DNA from: Nitrospira sp. SG-bin1 | GTDB taxonomy: Bacteria; Nitrospirota; Nitrospiria; Nitrospirales; Nitrospiraceae | NCBI GenBank assembly: GCA_002083365.1 | Contig: LVWS01000031.1 | Span: forward strand, 48,862 to 112,861 | Reading direction: 5' to 3' | Length of the DNA: 64,000 bases | Part shown: positions 24,972 through 33,734 of the stretch, one piece after another | How positions within the stretch are numbered: the first letter of the stretch is position 1 | Layout: every line of letters starts with the position of its first letter | Notes under the pieces: generated by a model | Database searches by the model: none | The model's input: the letters and a program-made list of their open reading frames with translations, nothing else | Told to the model about the DNA's origin: nothing | Program-made: the position numbers and the translations under genes

Positions 24972-27900
24972 ATGAATGGTCGTACCATTGCCACCTCTAT
25001 GCACGTCGCCCTTATTGCAGGGATCCTCTGGTGGAGCGGATCTTCTGTATCCGCTCAGACCTTGTCACAATATACAAGCGAACCACCGTTCCTGACGGAA
25101 GCCGTCGCGCCGAACATCCTGCTATTGATGGATAACTCTGGAAGTATGGATAATTCGGCTTACCACAATGCGAATGAAGCTTACAATCCAGCCAAAACAT
25201 ACTACGGTTATTTTGATCCCATGCTGTGCTACAAATTTGCGTCAAATCGATTTCAAATCGGGACTCCAAGGGCAGCGACGGCTCCAACCTGTGGCGCTAC
25301 CTATCCCTGGGACGGGAACTTTCTCAACTATATGACAATGTCCCGCATGGAGGTTGCGAAGTGGGTGATGATGGGCGGTAAGTGTGCCCCCCGAGCTATC
25401 AATGGTACTTGTTATCCCGGTGGGAAGCTTAATTTTGAATCGAGCGATCGGTTCACGGCTTTGACTGCCAGTGCGGATGGTGTCACGTCCTACACAGGGA
25501 CAAGATGTTTCGATCGGGCCGGCAACGACCTCATCGTGTATGGTGGAGCGGCTTGTAGCGGAGGCAGTACGTCTCATTCACTTACTGTCGACATTGCCTC
25601 AGAACCTGCCGGTGTTATCCAGCAAGTAGGGGATAAGGCGCGATTCGGATTGATGCAGTTCAAAGGAGCAGGCGACGGGGGGAAGGTTCTCGCTGATGTC
25701 GGTGCCGGTTTGACGAGCATGGTGAATGCTATCGAAAATACCTCGGCCTCTACATGGACGCCCTTGGGGGAATCGCTCTATGAAGCGACGCGATACTTCG
25801 CCCAGATCCCTCCAGCCTATAACAACTCAGATTATTCCTATAATGTTCAAAATAAAGACCCGTACTACTACACCTCTCCATGGTCAGACACGCCTCAATA
25901 TGTCAAATGCTGTAAAAGCTTCGTGATGATTTTTACAGACGGGCAACCGACTCAGGACTTAAACATCCCTTCAACCATCATGGATAAAGCGCATACAGCA
26001 GCTGCCCATGCGCCAGTCGGGTTCATTGGACATTGTACAGGTGCTGCTGGTTGTACTGTAGATCATAACTCCCCTCCCCATAGCGGTCATGGCGGAGGGA
26101 TGACCAACCATTCGGCGAACGGCCAAGTTGATCATCACGACAATTGTTCAGCGTACTACGGTGGAGTTGCCATATCCAATGATGTCTGTTGGAGCAATGG
26201 GTCCCATTATCTTGATGATGTGGCTTACTATGCCCACACGACTGACCTTCGGAACGGCAGCCTTCCTGGCATCAATCTCAATGGATCAGATGCAACGGGA
26301 AAAGACCTCCCAGGTGTTCAGAACCTGACGGTCTATACGTTTTATGCATTCGGTAACGGGTCGAGGCTTCTTCAGGACGCCGCCAAGATGGGAGGCTTTG
26401 AAGATCGCAACAACAATCTGGCATTTGACGCTGGCGATGTGTGGGATCAGTACAACAACTATTCCGGAGGATTAGGAGCCGATGGTATTCCGGATACCTA
26501 TTTTGAATCGTCGAACGCCGATGACATGCGAGACCGATTTGTCGCTGCCATCAATAGTATTCTCCGTCGGAGCCAGTCAGGTACATCGATATCGGTATTG
26601 GCCACGTCTGGGACAGGAGAAGGAGCGCTCTATCAATCCTTTTTTTACCCCAGCACGGCTGAGTCAACGACCAATATCGATGTTCGATGGACCGGATTTA
26701 CTCAGGGCTTGTGGGTCGATAAGTTCGGAAATATCCGAGAAGATACACAGGAAGATAATCGGTTAACGTTAGCGGATGACTACATCATCAATACAATCAT
26801 TGATCCGACGACCGGAGATGTCGGCGTCCAACGGTTTGTTGACAGTGATGCTGATGGAAAAGCCGACGATCCGACCGCACCGCTTCCAACCATTCCCTTA
26901 AGAGAGGTGAAGGGGATTTGGGAGGCAGGGAAACAACTGGCAAAAATGGACCATGCCAATCGCCGAATCTTGACATGGGTCGATGTGAACAATGACGGAG
27001 TGGTTGACACGGGGAAGGATACGAAAGGCCAGACAGACGGGACTCACACCGCGGCCTCAGGGGAAGTGATCCCATTCACGACCGCCAGCGCGGCTCTGTT
27101 AAAAGAGTACTTGAGGGCTGATTCCGATTCACCGGCGGCTAATCCCTTTAAGTCTGTCGATATCATTCAGTTCATTCGAGGCTGTTACGACACCAACCCT
27201 GGTGGGCCTTGTCCGAAGTCGGCTCAGCTGCGGGATCGTCGTTTAACAGTGTCCGGGGTGGGACTATCCGTATGGAAATTGGGAGACCCTGTCCATTCCA
27301 CTCCCACCATCGTGTCGCAGCCACGGGAATCCTATGATTTCATCTATGGTGATCCAGGCTACTTGAACTTCTTTAAACGGTGGAAGAACCGACGACACGT
27401 CGCTTATGTGGGTGCGAATGATGGCATGCTCCATGCTTTTAACGGAGGATTCTATAACCGAGGTGACGATCCTAGTACGCCATTAAAGGAACATGGGTGG
27501 TTTTCCAATGCAACAACGAGTGATGGTCGAGGGCAAGAGCTCGGAGATGAACTTTGGGGCTTTATCCCCTATCAACTCTTGCCCCATCTCCGCTGGTTAG
27601 CACAGGCGGACTATACCCATGTGTACTATGTGGATCTCAAACCGAAAGTGACGGATGTTCGTATCTTTACTCCCGAACCGGCATGCGCCGCTGATCCCTT
27701 GGCGCCCACCTGTATCCATCCGAACGGATGGGGCACCATCCTCATCGGAGGATTCCGCATGGGTGGAAGCTGTGGAATGTGCGGTGCCGGTGGTGCTCCA
27801 CCTATGACGGTGAACATCGGAGGAACCAACCGAACGTTCTACACGGCTTATTTTGCTCTCGATATTACTGACCCGGATGCGGAGCCCAAGCTGCTCTGGT

Positions 27901-29225
27901 CGTTCAGTGATTCCAGCATGGGCCTTTCCACCAGTTATCCTACGGTCGTGAGGATGAATCCGCCTGGTCAGAAAACCTGTCCGCTGACTGGTCTCTGCAA
28001 TGATGTGTGGATGGCTGTATTCGGATCCGGCATGACAGGGTATGATGGCCGAATTAACCAGACAGGAAAATTCTATGCGGTCGATATTAAGACGGGCCCT
28101 AAGACCGGCACGGGAGTCAGCGCGACCAATGTATTCCAGACGTTTCCGATCAAGAGTTCATCGGGAGGTGACCTGGACACCTTCCTCGGTGATTTGGTCA
28201 GTGTTGATCGTGACTTGGACTACCGTGCTGATGCTGTCTATGGCGGGTCAGTCATCAACGATGGAAGCCTCCCCTGGAGGGGGCGGATGTACCGCTTGAC
28301 CACCGGTGGATGTCTCGCCGGGCCTTGTTCTGCTTCGACATGGGGATACAATCAGTCGGGGAGCCACGTGCCCACTGAGGTCCTGGATGACTTTTCACCC
28401 TATCCGTCTGGGACCGTGATACAAGCAGGGCCAATGGTTGCGGCTCCAGGTCTTACGGTTGATGACGCAAACAACTTGTGGGTATTTTTTGGTACAGGGC
28501 GGTTCTTTGGCAATGCTGATAAGAGCAATTCCGATGCACAGCGGTTGTACGGTGTTAAAGATTCTGTGCTGAGTTATCTTTGTGTAGAATCAGGCATATC
28601 GGGTTGTAAGGCGGCGCAACTCGTGAACGTTTCCGATGTCCAGGTGTGTGTAGTTTGTGCAACGGGGACGAATCAAGTCACATCAACGGCACTCTCTGGT
28701 GTCGCTAAGGTTCAAGGAACTAGTCCAACCACGACCTTGCAAGGTTTGGTGCAAAGTAAAGATGGTTGGTTTACAGACCTCGTGACGACTCGAGAGAGGT
28801 CTCTAACATCACCGACCGTACTCGGCGGAATTGTGTTCTACCCGACCTATGTGCCGCAAGACGATCTCTGTACATCGGCCGGTGATGGGTACCTCTATGG
28901 ACTGTTCTATCAAACCGGCAGTGCCATGAGCGCTCCAGTTCTGGGGACTTCTGCATCGGGGAGCAGTACGATGGCGAATACAAAAGTGGCCATCGGTCAA
29001 GGTACTGGGCTGCTTTCTCAAATGGCAGTTCACATTGGCGCTCAGGGATCTGGGGCTGGCGGTTCACAGGGAATTGGGGGCGGTGGAGCTGGCGGAGGTG
29101 GCGGTGGGTGCCAGACAGGTATTACGGGAATCATGCAATCAAGTGCGGGACTAACCAACAAGATTTGCACGAATCCCGGAAGTGTCACTAGCCGGTATGT
29201 CGCTTGGATTAACCTACGTGAGTGA
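24972..29225 (+). CDS. pilY1: PilY1-type pilus tip adhesin / assembly factor
   Basis: 1417 residues from ATG 24972 (GGAGGG 9 bases upstream). A signal peptide ends near VSAQT. Residues ~50-560 form a von Willebrand factor A-like domain with the MIDAS start LLLMDNSGSMDNS and IFTDGQPTQD; residues ~800-1330 are the PilC/PilY1 beta-propeller (HVAYVGANDGMLHAFNGGFY, FIPYQLLPHLRWLAQADY, YFALDITDPDAEPKLLWSF). Calcium-type acidic loops occur (DSDADGKADD, DVNNDGVVDTG). A Gly-rich segment with a Cys pair precedes the end. It controls adhesion and counteracts retraction in known systems, and works with the minor pilins encoded just upstream. Confidence 0.92.
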   Translation: MNGRTIATSMHVALIAGILWWSGSSVSAQTLSQYTSEPPFLTEAVAPNILLLMDNSGSMDNSAYHNANEAYNPAKTYYGYFDPMLCYKFASNRFQIGTPRAATAPTCGATYPWDGNFLNYMTMSRMEVAKWVMMGGKCAPRAINGTCYPGGKLNFESSDRFTALTASADGVTSYTGTRCFDRAGNDLIVYGGAACSGGSTSHSLTVDIASEPAGVIQQVGDKARFGLMQFKGAGDGGKVLADVGAGLTSMVNAIENTSASTWTPLGESLYEATRYFAQIPPAYNNSDYSYNVQNKDPYYYTSPWSDTPQYVKCCKSFVMIFTDGQPTQDLNIPSTIMDKAHTAAAHAPVGFIGHCTGAAGCTVDHNSPPHSGHGGGMTNHSANGQVDHHDNCSAYYGGVAISNDVCWSNGSHYLDDVAYYAHTTDLRNGSLPGINLNGSDATGKDLPGVQNLTVYTFYAFGNGSRLLQDAAKMGGFEDRNNNLAFDAGDVWDQYNNYSGGLGADGIPDTYFESSNADDMRDRFVAAINSILRRSQSGTSISVLATSGTGEGALYQSFFYPSTAESTTNIDVRWTGFTQGLWVDKFGNIREDTQEDNRLTLADDYIINTIIDPTTGDVGVQRFVDSDADGKADDPTAPLPTIPLREVKGIWEAGKQLAKMDHANRRILTWVDVNNDGVVDTGKDTKGQTDGTHTAASGEVIPFTTASAALLKEYLRADSDSPAANPFKSVDIIQFIRGCYDTNPGGPCPKSAQLRDRRLTVSGVGLSVWKLGDPVHSTPTIVSQPRESYDFIYGDPGYLNFFKRWKNRRHVAYVGANDGMLHAFNGGFYNRGDDPSTPLKEHGWFSNATTSDGRGQELGDELWGFIPYQLLPHLRWLAQADYTHVYYVDLKPKVTDVRIFTPEPACAADPLAPTCIHPNGWGTILIGGFRMGGSCGMCGAGGAPPMTVNIGGTNRTFYTAYFALDITDPDAEPKLLWSFSDSSMGLSTSYPTVVRMNPPGQKTCPLTGLCNDVWMAVFGSGMTGYDGRINQTGKFYAVDIKTGPKTGTGVSATNVFQTFPIKSSSGGDLDTFLGDLVSVDRDLDYRADAVYGGSVINDGSLPWRGRMYRLTTGGCLAGPCSASTWGYNQSGSHVPTEVLDDFSPYPSGTVIQAGPMVAAPGLTVDDANNLWVFFGTGRFFGNADKSNSDAQRLYGVKDSVLSYLCVESGISGCKAAQLVNVSDVQVCVVCATGTNQVTSTALSGVAKVQGTSPTTTLQGLVQSKDGWFTDLVTTRERSLTSPTVLGGIVFYPTYVPQDDLCTSAGDGYLYGLFYQTGSAMSAPVLGTSASGSSTMANTKVAIGQGTGLLSQMAVHIGAQGSGAGGSQGIGGGGAGGGGGGCQTGITGIMQSSAGLTNKICTNPGSVTSRYVAWINLRE

Positions 29226-29229
29226 ACGA

Positions 29230-30270
29230 GTGCAAGATAGAGGGACACTAGTCTTCTGTAACCATTGCGGCCGCTCTCCTCAAAAACGTTTGAGGAGAGC
29301 GGCTGCATGGGCGCGTTCTTGGGAATACTCTCGGAGATGGCTAGAGTCGGCCTGGGTTCTCTTGGTGATTCTGGGGTCTTTAGCCTCCGGATGCACAGCG
29401 AGATCCAGTGAAGCTCCAAAGGTTAATCAACCTCCCGTAATTCATTCGATTAGCCTGGGTCCGACACCTTTCGAACGGCGATCAGATCTTATCGCACAGG
29501 TAAATACTCATGACCCTGATAATGATATGGTCCAGGTTTGGTATAACTGGTATCTCAACGATCGGCTAGTGGAAAGTGAAAAGCGTCCCACTTTTCCCGC
29601 CGCATTACTGAAGAGAGGTGACCGAGTCCTTTTGGAGGCGGTGCCGTATGATGGAAAGCTGGCTGGGGTTACGCTAAGGTCTGAAACCGTTACAGTGGAT
29701 AATACCCCCCCATCCATTACTCGAGTCGGTGTTGATCTGAAATCGGACGAACGAGGGGATCGACTTCAAGCTTTTGTGGAGGCTTCAGATCTTGATCATG
29801 ACATCCCACAATTTCTGTATCGCTGGACCAAGAATGGATATGTCATCAAGGAAAGTGAAGAAGATTTTCTGGAGCTGACCGAGGTAAAACCGCGTGATCT
29901 CGTTGTAGCTGAGGTAAGGCCGCGAGACAAACAGAGCGCTGGTAAGATTGTACGGTCCGATCCATACACGGTTGGGAACAGCGCCCCCAAAATTGTCTCG
30001 TCTCCCCCAACGTCATTGGGTCAAAATGGATACGAATATGCGGTGAAAGTTCTCGACCCGGAATCGGATTCGGTGAACTTCCGACTCGCGGTGGCCCCTA
30101 CTGGTATGGCTATCGATCAAACGACGGGCAATATTGCTTGGGATATCGCACATGTGAAACCAGGAGTCCACCGAGTGAAGATTCTCGCCACGGATGAACA
30201 GGGAGGATTTTCTTTTCAGGAGTTCGAGCTTACCGTCGCAGCTTCTGAATCTTCTAAACCGGATCCTTGA
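29230..30270 (+). CDS. Lipoprotein with Ig/cadherin-like repeats, start uncertain
   Basis: About 346 residues if GTG 29230 is used; ATG 29182 and TTG 29290 are other in-frame options and none has a good ribosome site. WVLLVILGSLASGC is a lipobox (cleavage before Cys), but the n-region before it would be unusually long unless translation starts near 29290. The mature part holds repeated beta domains with D-P-D-N-D, DHDIPQFLYRWTKNG and DPESDSVNFRLAVAPTGMAIDQTTGNIAW, the last resembling a putative-Ig/cadherin domain. Directly downstream of pilY1, so probably an outer-membrane or periplasmic partner of the pilus. Confidence 0.65.
   Translation: MQDRGTLVFCNHCGRSPQKRLRRAAAWARSWEYSRRWLESAWVLLVILGSLASGCTARSSEAPKVNQPPVIHSISLGPTPFERRSDLIAQVNTHDPDNDMVQVWYNWYLNDRLVESEKRPTFPAALLKRGDRVLLEAVPYDGKLAGVTLRSETVTVDNTPPSITRVGVDLKSDERGDRLQAFVEASDLDHDIPQFLYRWTKNGYVIKESEEDFLELTEVKPRDLVVAEVRPRDKQSAGKIVRSDPYTVGNSAPKIVSSPPTSLGQNGYEYAVKVLDPESDSVNFRLAVAPTGMAIDQTTGNIAWDIAHVKPGVHRVKILATDEQGGFSFQEFELTVAASESSKPDP
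29270..29303 (+). repeat. Perfect 15-bp inverted repeat after pilY1
   Basis: GCCGCTCTCCTCAAA (29270-29284), loop AACG, and its exact complement (29289-29303). It starts 45 bases after the pilY1 stop. No T tract follows, so it is not a standard terminator; it may protect the pilY1 mRNA end or reduce expression of the lipoprotein. Confidence 0.85.
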
Positions 30271-30298
30271 TCTGCGATGTGTTCGGTATTTCTTGTGC

Positions 30299-30328
30299 TT
30301 GTCTCGGCTTTTCCGACTCTGTTACAAT
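30299..30328 (+). promoter_or_regulatory. Likely sigma-70 promoter of phoH-ybeY-ftsY
   Basis: TTGTCT (30299-30304) and TACAAT (30323-30328) with an 18-base spacer, about 40 bases before the phoH start. GGAGGG follows near 30348. Each box matches at least four of six consensus bases. Confidence 0.5.
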
Positions 30329-30367
30329 CCAACCATAAGAGATTAGGAGGGAGACTCCACCAAACTC

Positions 30368-31435
30368 GTGCGTAAACTCAAACTACGAGAAGGCACCAAT
30401 ACTGCCGTCCTGTTCGGTCACCATGACCGCCATCTCAAGTTGATTGAAGACGAGTTGGGTGTCCGACTCTCCGCCCGAGGGGAAGAGCTTACACTCGATG
30501 GGTTTCCCGAGGCCGTTCGTCAAGCGGAACGCATCCTCATCGAACTCGCCTCCCTGACCAACCAAGGGATATCGCTCCAAGCCGAAGATGTCACGCATGC
30601 ACTCAGTGCATTGCGTCGAACTCCCGAGGCCTCGCTCAAGGACGTGCTCGGTGAATCGGCCATGATCGTTACAAAGAAGCGGTTTGTCGGTCCCAAGTCG
30701 CCTACACAGAAGGCGTACATTGAAGCAATTCAACAGCACGATATCGTCATCGCCATCGGACCAGCTGGGACGGGAAAGACCTATCTCGCTATGGCGATGG
30801 CCGTCAGTGCGTTGATGAACAAAGAGGTGAGCCGTATCATTCTTGCTCGGCCGGCAGTGGAGGCAGGAGAGAAACTCGGTTTCCTTCCGGGCGATATCTA
30901 CGAAAAGGTGAATCCCTATCTGCGGCCCCTCTATGATGCATTATTTGACATGATGGATATGGAACGGGCAAATCGCTTGATTGAGCGGGGAGATATTGAG
31001 ATCGCACCGTTGGCCTTCATGCGTGGGAGAACGCTGAACGATTCCTTTGTCATCTTAGATGAAGCCCAAAATGCCACGGCAGAGCAGATGAAGATGTTTC
31101 TCACCCGCTTGGGGTTCCACTCGAAAGTTGTCGTGACCGGCGACATCACGCAAGTCGATTTACCGAGCGATCGAATGTCCGGCCTCATTCAGGTGAAAGA
31201 GATCCTTCGTAATATTGATGGGATTGGATTCGTATATTTTGATGAAAAGGATGTGGTCCGACATCGACTGGTTCAAGAAATCATCAAGGCTTATGATCGT
31301 CATCAGCCGGCAAACACCACCGATTCGCGGCGCGCTCAAGGACAGACTACATCTCACCAACGCCCGTCATCCAATCATCGCAAGTCACCTGCTGCAGGCT
31401 CGTCGCCGAATGATCTAACCAGCAGTTCTCATTGA
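30368..31435 (+). CDS. phoH: PhoH-like ATPase
   Basis: 355 residues from GTG. An N-terminal KH-like region (LIEDELGVRLSARGEELTLDG) precedes the PhoH P-loop domain: GPAGTGKTYLAMAMA (Walker A, about residues 132-146), ILARPAVEAGEKLGFLPGD, and VILDEAQNATAEQMKMFLTR (Walker B). The Ser/His-rich tail after residue ~320 is unstructured. PhoH proteins are cytosolic NTPases linked to RNA metabolism; the fixed neighbourhood with ybeY supports this. The ribosome site is about 15 bases upstream, longer than ideal. Its 3' end overlaps ybeY by 4 bases. Confidence 0.93.
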   Translation: MRKLKLREGTNTAVLFGHHDRHLKLIEDELGVRLSARGEELTLDGFPEAVRQAERILIELASLTNQGISLQAEDVTHALSALRRTPEASLKDVLGESAMIVTKKRFVGPKSPTQKAYIEAIQQHDIVIAIGPAGTGKTYLAMAMAVSALMNKEVSRIILARPAVEAGEKLGFLPGDIYEKVNPYLRPLYDALFDMMDMERANRLIERGDIEIAPLAFMRGRTLNDSFVILDEAQNATAEQMKMFLTRLGFHSKVVVTGDITQVDLPSDRMSGLIQVKEILRNIDGIGFVYFDEKDVVRHRLVQEIIKAYDRHQPANTTDSRRAQGQTTSHQRPSSNHRKSPAAGSSPNDLTSSSH

Positions 31436-31929
31436 TGGCGGTCTACCTTCGCGTGCGTCTCACGCGACATGTTGTTCAGCAAACCATACTGGTCCATCTA
31501 GCCGAGCAGGTTCTCTCAGCAGTGGAAGAGTCTGGATCCGAATTGAGTCTAGAACTGACGGGCGACAGGCGTATGCGACGACTGAACCGTGAGTATCGTA
31601 AGAAAGACCGACCTACTGATGTGCTGGCTTTCCCTATTCGTGAGGCCGTTATGCCTCCAGGGGTACGTCCTGTAACTCGGATGCTCGGGGATGTCGTGAT
31701 TTCGTTGCCAACCGCCTCACGCCAAGCAAAGGAAGCAGGACGATCAATCGACGAAGAGCTGGCGACGCTGTTGGTGCATGGCGTGCTCCACCTCTGCGGA
31801 TACGATCATGAGCGTTCCCCCCGAGAAGCAGCGCGAATGAAGCGTCGGGAACGGGCTCTGCTTGATCTGATTTCTCCCGTGCCTCGCCTGGTCACTTTTC
31901 GAAAAAGACGGCAAACAAAAGGGCATTGA
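31432..31929 (+). CDS. ybeY: Endoribonuclease YbeY
   Basis: 165 residues. Zinc-dependent single-strand endoribonuclease needed for 16S rRNA maturation and ribosome quality control. HGVLHLCGYDHE is the family HGxLHLxGYDH zinc motif; NREYRKKDRPTDVLAFP and LGDVVISLPTASRQAKEAG are also conserved. Starts at TTG/ATG within the phoH stop region and ends overlapping ftsY's upstream region, so the three genes form one operon. Confidence 0.95.
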   Translation: MMAVYLRVRLTRHVVQQTILVHLAEQVLSAVEESGSELSLELTGDRRMRRLNREYRKKDRPTDVLAFPIREAVMPPGVRPVTRMLGDVVISLPTASRQAKEAGRSIDEELATLLVHGVLHLCGYDHERSPREAARMKRRERALLDLISPVPRLVTFRKRRQTKGH

Positions 31930-31931
31930 CC

Positions 31932-32867
31932 ATGGGATGGTTTCAGCGACTGAGCGATGGTCTCGGCAAAACGCGCCATATCGTGCAACAGTCTTTGGAT
32001 CAATTTCTCGGGCGTACACCGAACGAAGAACTTCTGGAAGATTTGGAGGCGGCGCTGCTCACGGCCGATCTGGGGGCCCGCGTCGTCGATCGCTTAATAC
32101 AGCGGGTCAAAGAAGAGACGCGTGGAGCGGAAGCAAAAACCACGGAAGGGCTTCAAGTTGTCCTCAGTCGGACACTCTATGGCATTTTAAAAACCGTATC
32201 GGGTCCGACAATCGATGAGCTGGTCAGCGAAAGCCCAAAACCCTGTGTCGCTCTCGTTGTCGGAGTCAATGGCGTAGGAAAGACGACCACCATCGCCAAG
32301 ATCGCGCAGCGGATGACGCAGGCCGGGCGCCGACCGCTTCTTGTCGCGGGAGATACCTTTCGCGCGGCCGCTATTGATCAGCTCCAAGTTTGGGGGGATC
32401 GGGTCGGAGCGGAGGTCATTTGCCACCGACATGGTGCCGATCCCGCTGCAGTGGCCTTCGACGGTATCGTTGCCGCCAAAGCCAGAGCGGTGGACATGGT
32501 GCTCGTGGATACAGCCGGCCGCTTACACACCAAGTCCAATCTGATGGAGGAGCTGCGAAAAATCAAACGCGTAATCGCGCAAGAGTTGGCTGGTGCACCT
32601 CATGAAGTGTTGTTGGTCTTGGATGCCACAGTCGGACAGAATGCCCTGACGCAGGCTCGTCAATTTCATGAAGCCGTTGGCGTTACAGGACTTGCCCTGA
32701 CAAAGCTTGATGGCACTGCGAGAGGGGGAATCGTGGTAGCAATTGCCGAAGAACTGAAACTCCCTGTGCGCCTCATCGGTGTGGGAGAAGGAGCCGATGA
32801 TCTCCAGGACTTCAATGCCGAGGCGTTTGTCGCGGCTTTGTTTGGACAAGCGACTTCCCGTTCATAA
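31932..32867 (+). CDS. ftsY: Signal recognition particle receptor FtsY
   Basis: 311 residues from ATG 31932; a TTG two codons earlier (31926) is also possible. SRP GTPase docking ribosome-nascent-chain complexes at the inner membrane. N domain helices (ELLEDLEAALLTADLGARVV), then the G domain: GVNGVGKTTTIAKIA (P-loop), GDTFRAAAIDQLQVW, VDTAGRLHTKSNLM, LDATVGQNALTQARQF and TKLDGTARGGI, ending GVGEGADDLQDFNAEAFVAALFG. The acidic A domain is nearly absent, as in many non-enteric bacteria. Follows ybeY by 2 bases. Confidence 0.95.
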   Translation: MGWFQRLSDGLGKTRHIVQQSLDQFLGRTPNEELLEDLEAALLTADLGARVVDRLIQRVKEETRGAEAKTTEGLQVVLSRTLYGILKTVSGPTIDELVSESPKPCVALVVGVNGVGKTTTIAKIAQRMTQAGRRPLLVAGDTFRAAAIDQLQVWGDRVGAEVICHRHGADPAAVAFDGIVAAKARAVDMVLVDTAGRLHTKSNLMEELRKIKRVIAQELAGAPHEVLLVLDATVGQNALTQARQFHEAVGVTGLALTKLDGTARGGIVVAIAEELKLPVRLIGVGEGADDLQDFNAEAFVAALFGQATSRS

Positions 32868-32948
32868 ACCACGCATTGTCTTCTCATCGCGCACGCATCG
32901 TGCTAGTCTCTACCAAGTTAGGCGTCTCAGAATTGAGGGGCGGCATCG

Positions 32949-33734
32949 ATGATCAAGGTCTTGATTGTGGACGACGATCAGATGAATTGTGATCTGTTGC
33001 AGAGTGTGTTGACCCGCCATGGGTATCACGTCATCTCCACGACTAGTGGGCGGGAAGGTCTGGATTTATTCCGAACGCACAATCCACGAGTCACCCTATT
33101 GGACCTCCGGATGTCGGAGATGGACGGGTTGACGGTCTTAAAAGAAATCAGAGCCCTCGACCCTCATGCGCCTGTAATTGTCCTAGGCGGCGGAGCAACC
33201 GAAATGGAGGAGAATCAAGCACGCGCTTTGCGAGCGACGGATTTTATCCGAAAAGGATTGTCGTTGGATGTTTTGGTTGAAGCCGTGAGCCGAGTCTCAC
33301 AGCAACCCGTACCGTCAATGACCGCGCAACCTTCGCTCGGCAACGGGAATGTCATCGAGCAGATCGATGAATCGGTCTTGGTGGTCGACGACGAGCCGCT
33401 CCTGTGCGATCTCCTTGTCCGATTTCTGAGTCTGCGGGGATATCGCGCATCTGGCGTCCTAGAAGGCCGCGAGGCTTTGCGAATAGTCGAAGAGAAACCT
33501 CCCGATGCGATTGTGCTCGACTTGATTATGGCCGGAATGCCGGGGCTCGAAGTCCTGCGTTCCCTACGTGACAAGGGGTATCCAGGGGGCATCATCATTA
33601 TGACCGGAAGTCACAATGAAGAGTTGCTTCAGAAAGCTTGGGACCTAGACCCTCAGGAGATCCTGATAAAGCCCGTCGATCTTGAGCGTCTCTTGACGGC
33701 AATCCAGCTTGTACTCGTCTGCCGCGAGTGTTAA
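32949..33734 (+). CDS. Double-receiver response regulator (REC-REC)
   Basis: 261 residues, two CheY-like receiver domains and no output domain. First: KVLIVDDDQMNCDLLQ, phospho-acceptor in TLLDLRMSEMDG, Lys in FIRKGLS; the usual Thr/Ser position reads GGG (VIVLGGGATE), so switching may be altered. Second: VLVVDDEPLLCDLL, acceptor in IVLDLIMAGMPG, IMTGSHNEE and ILIKPVDLERLL. No sensor kinase is adjacent. It starts 81 bases after ftsY; the M1 peptidase GTG overlaps its stop. Probably a phosphorelay intermediate or protein-interaction regulator. Confidence 0.87.
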   Translation: MIKVLIVDDDQMNCDLLQSVLTRHGYHVISTTSGREGLDLFRTHNPRVTLLDLRMSEMDGLTVLKEIRALDPHAPVIVLGGGATEMEENQARALRATDFIRKGLSLDVLVEAVSRVSQQPVPSMTAQPSLGNGNVIEQIDESVLVVDDEPLLCDLLVRFLSLRGYRASGVLEGREALRIVEEKPPDAIVLDLIMAGMPGLEVLRSLRDKGYPGGIIIMTGSHNEELLQKAWDLDPQEILIKPVDLERLLTAIQLVLVCREC

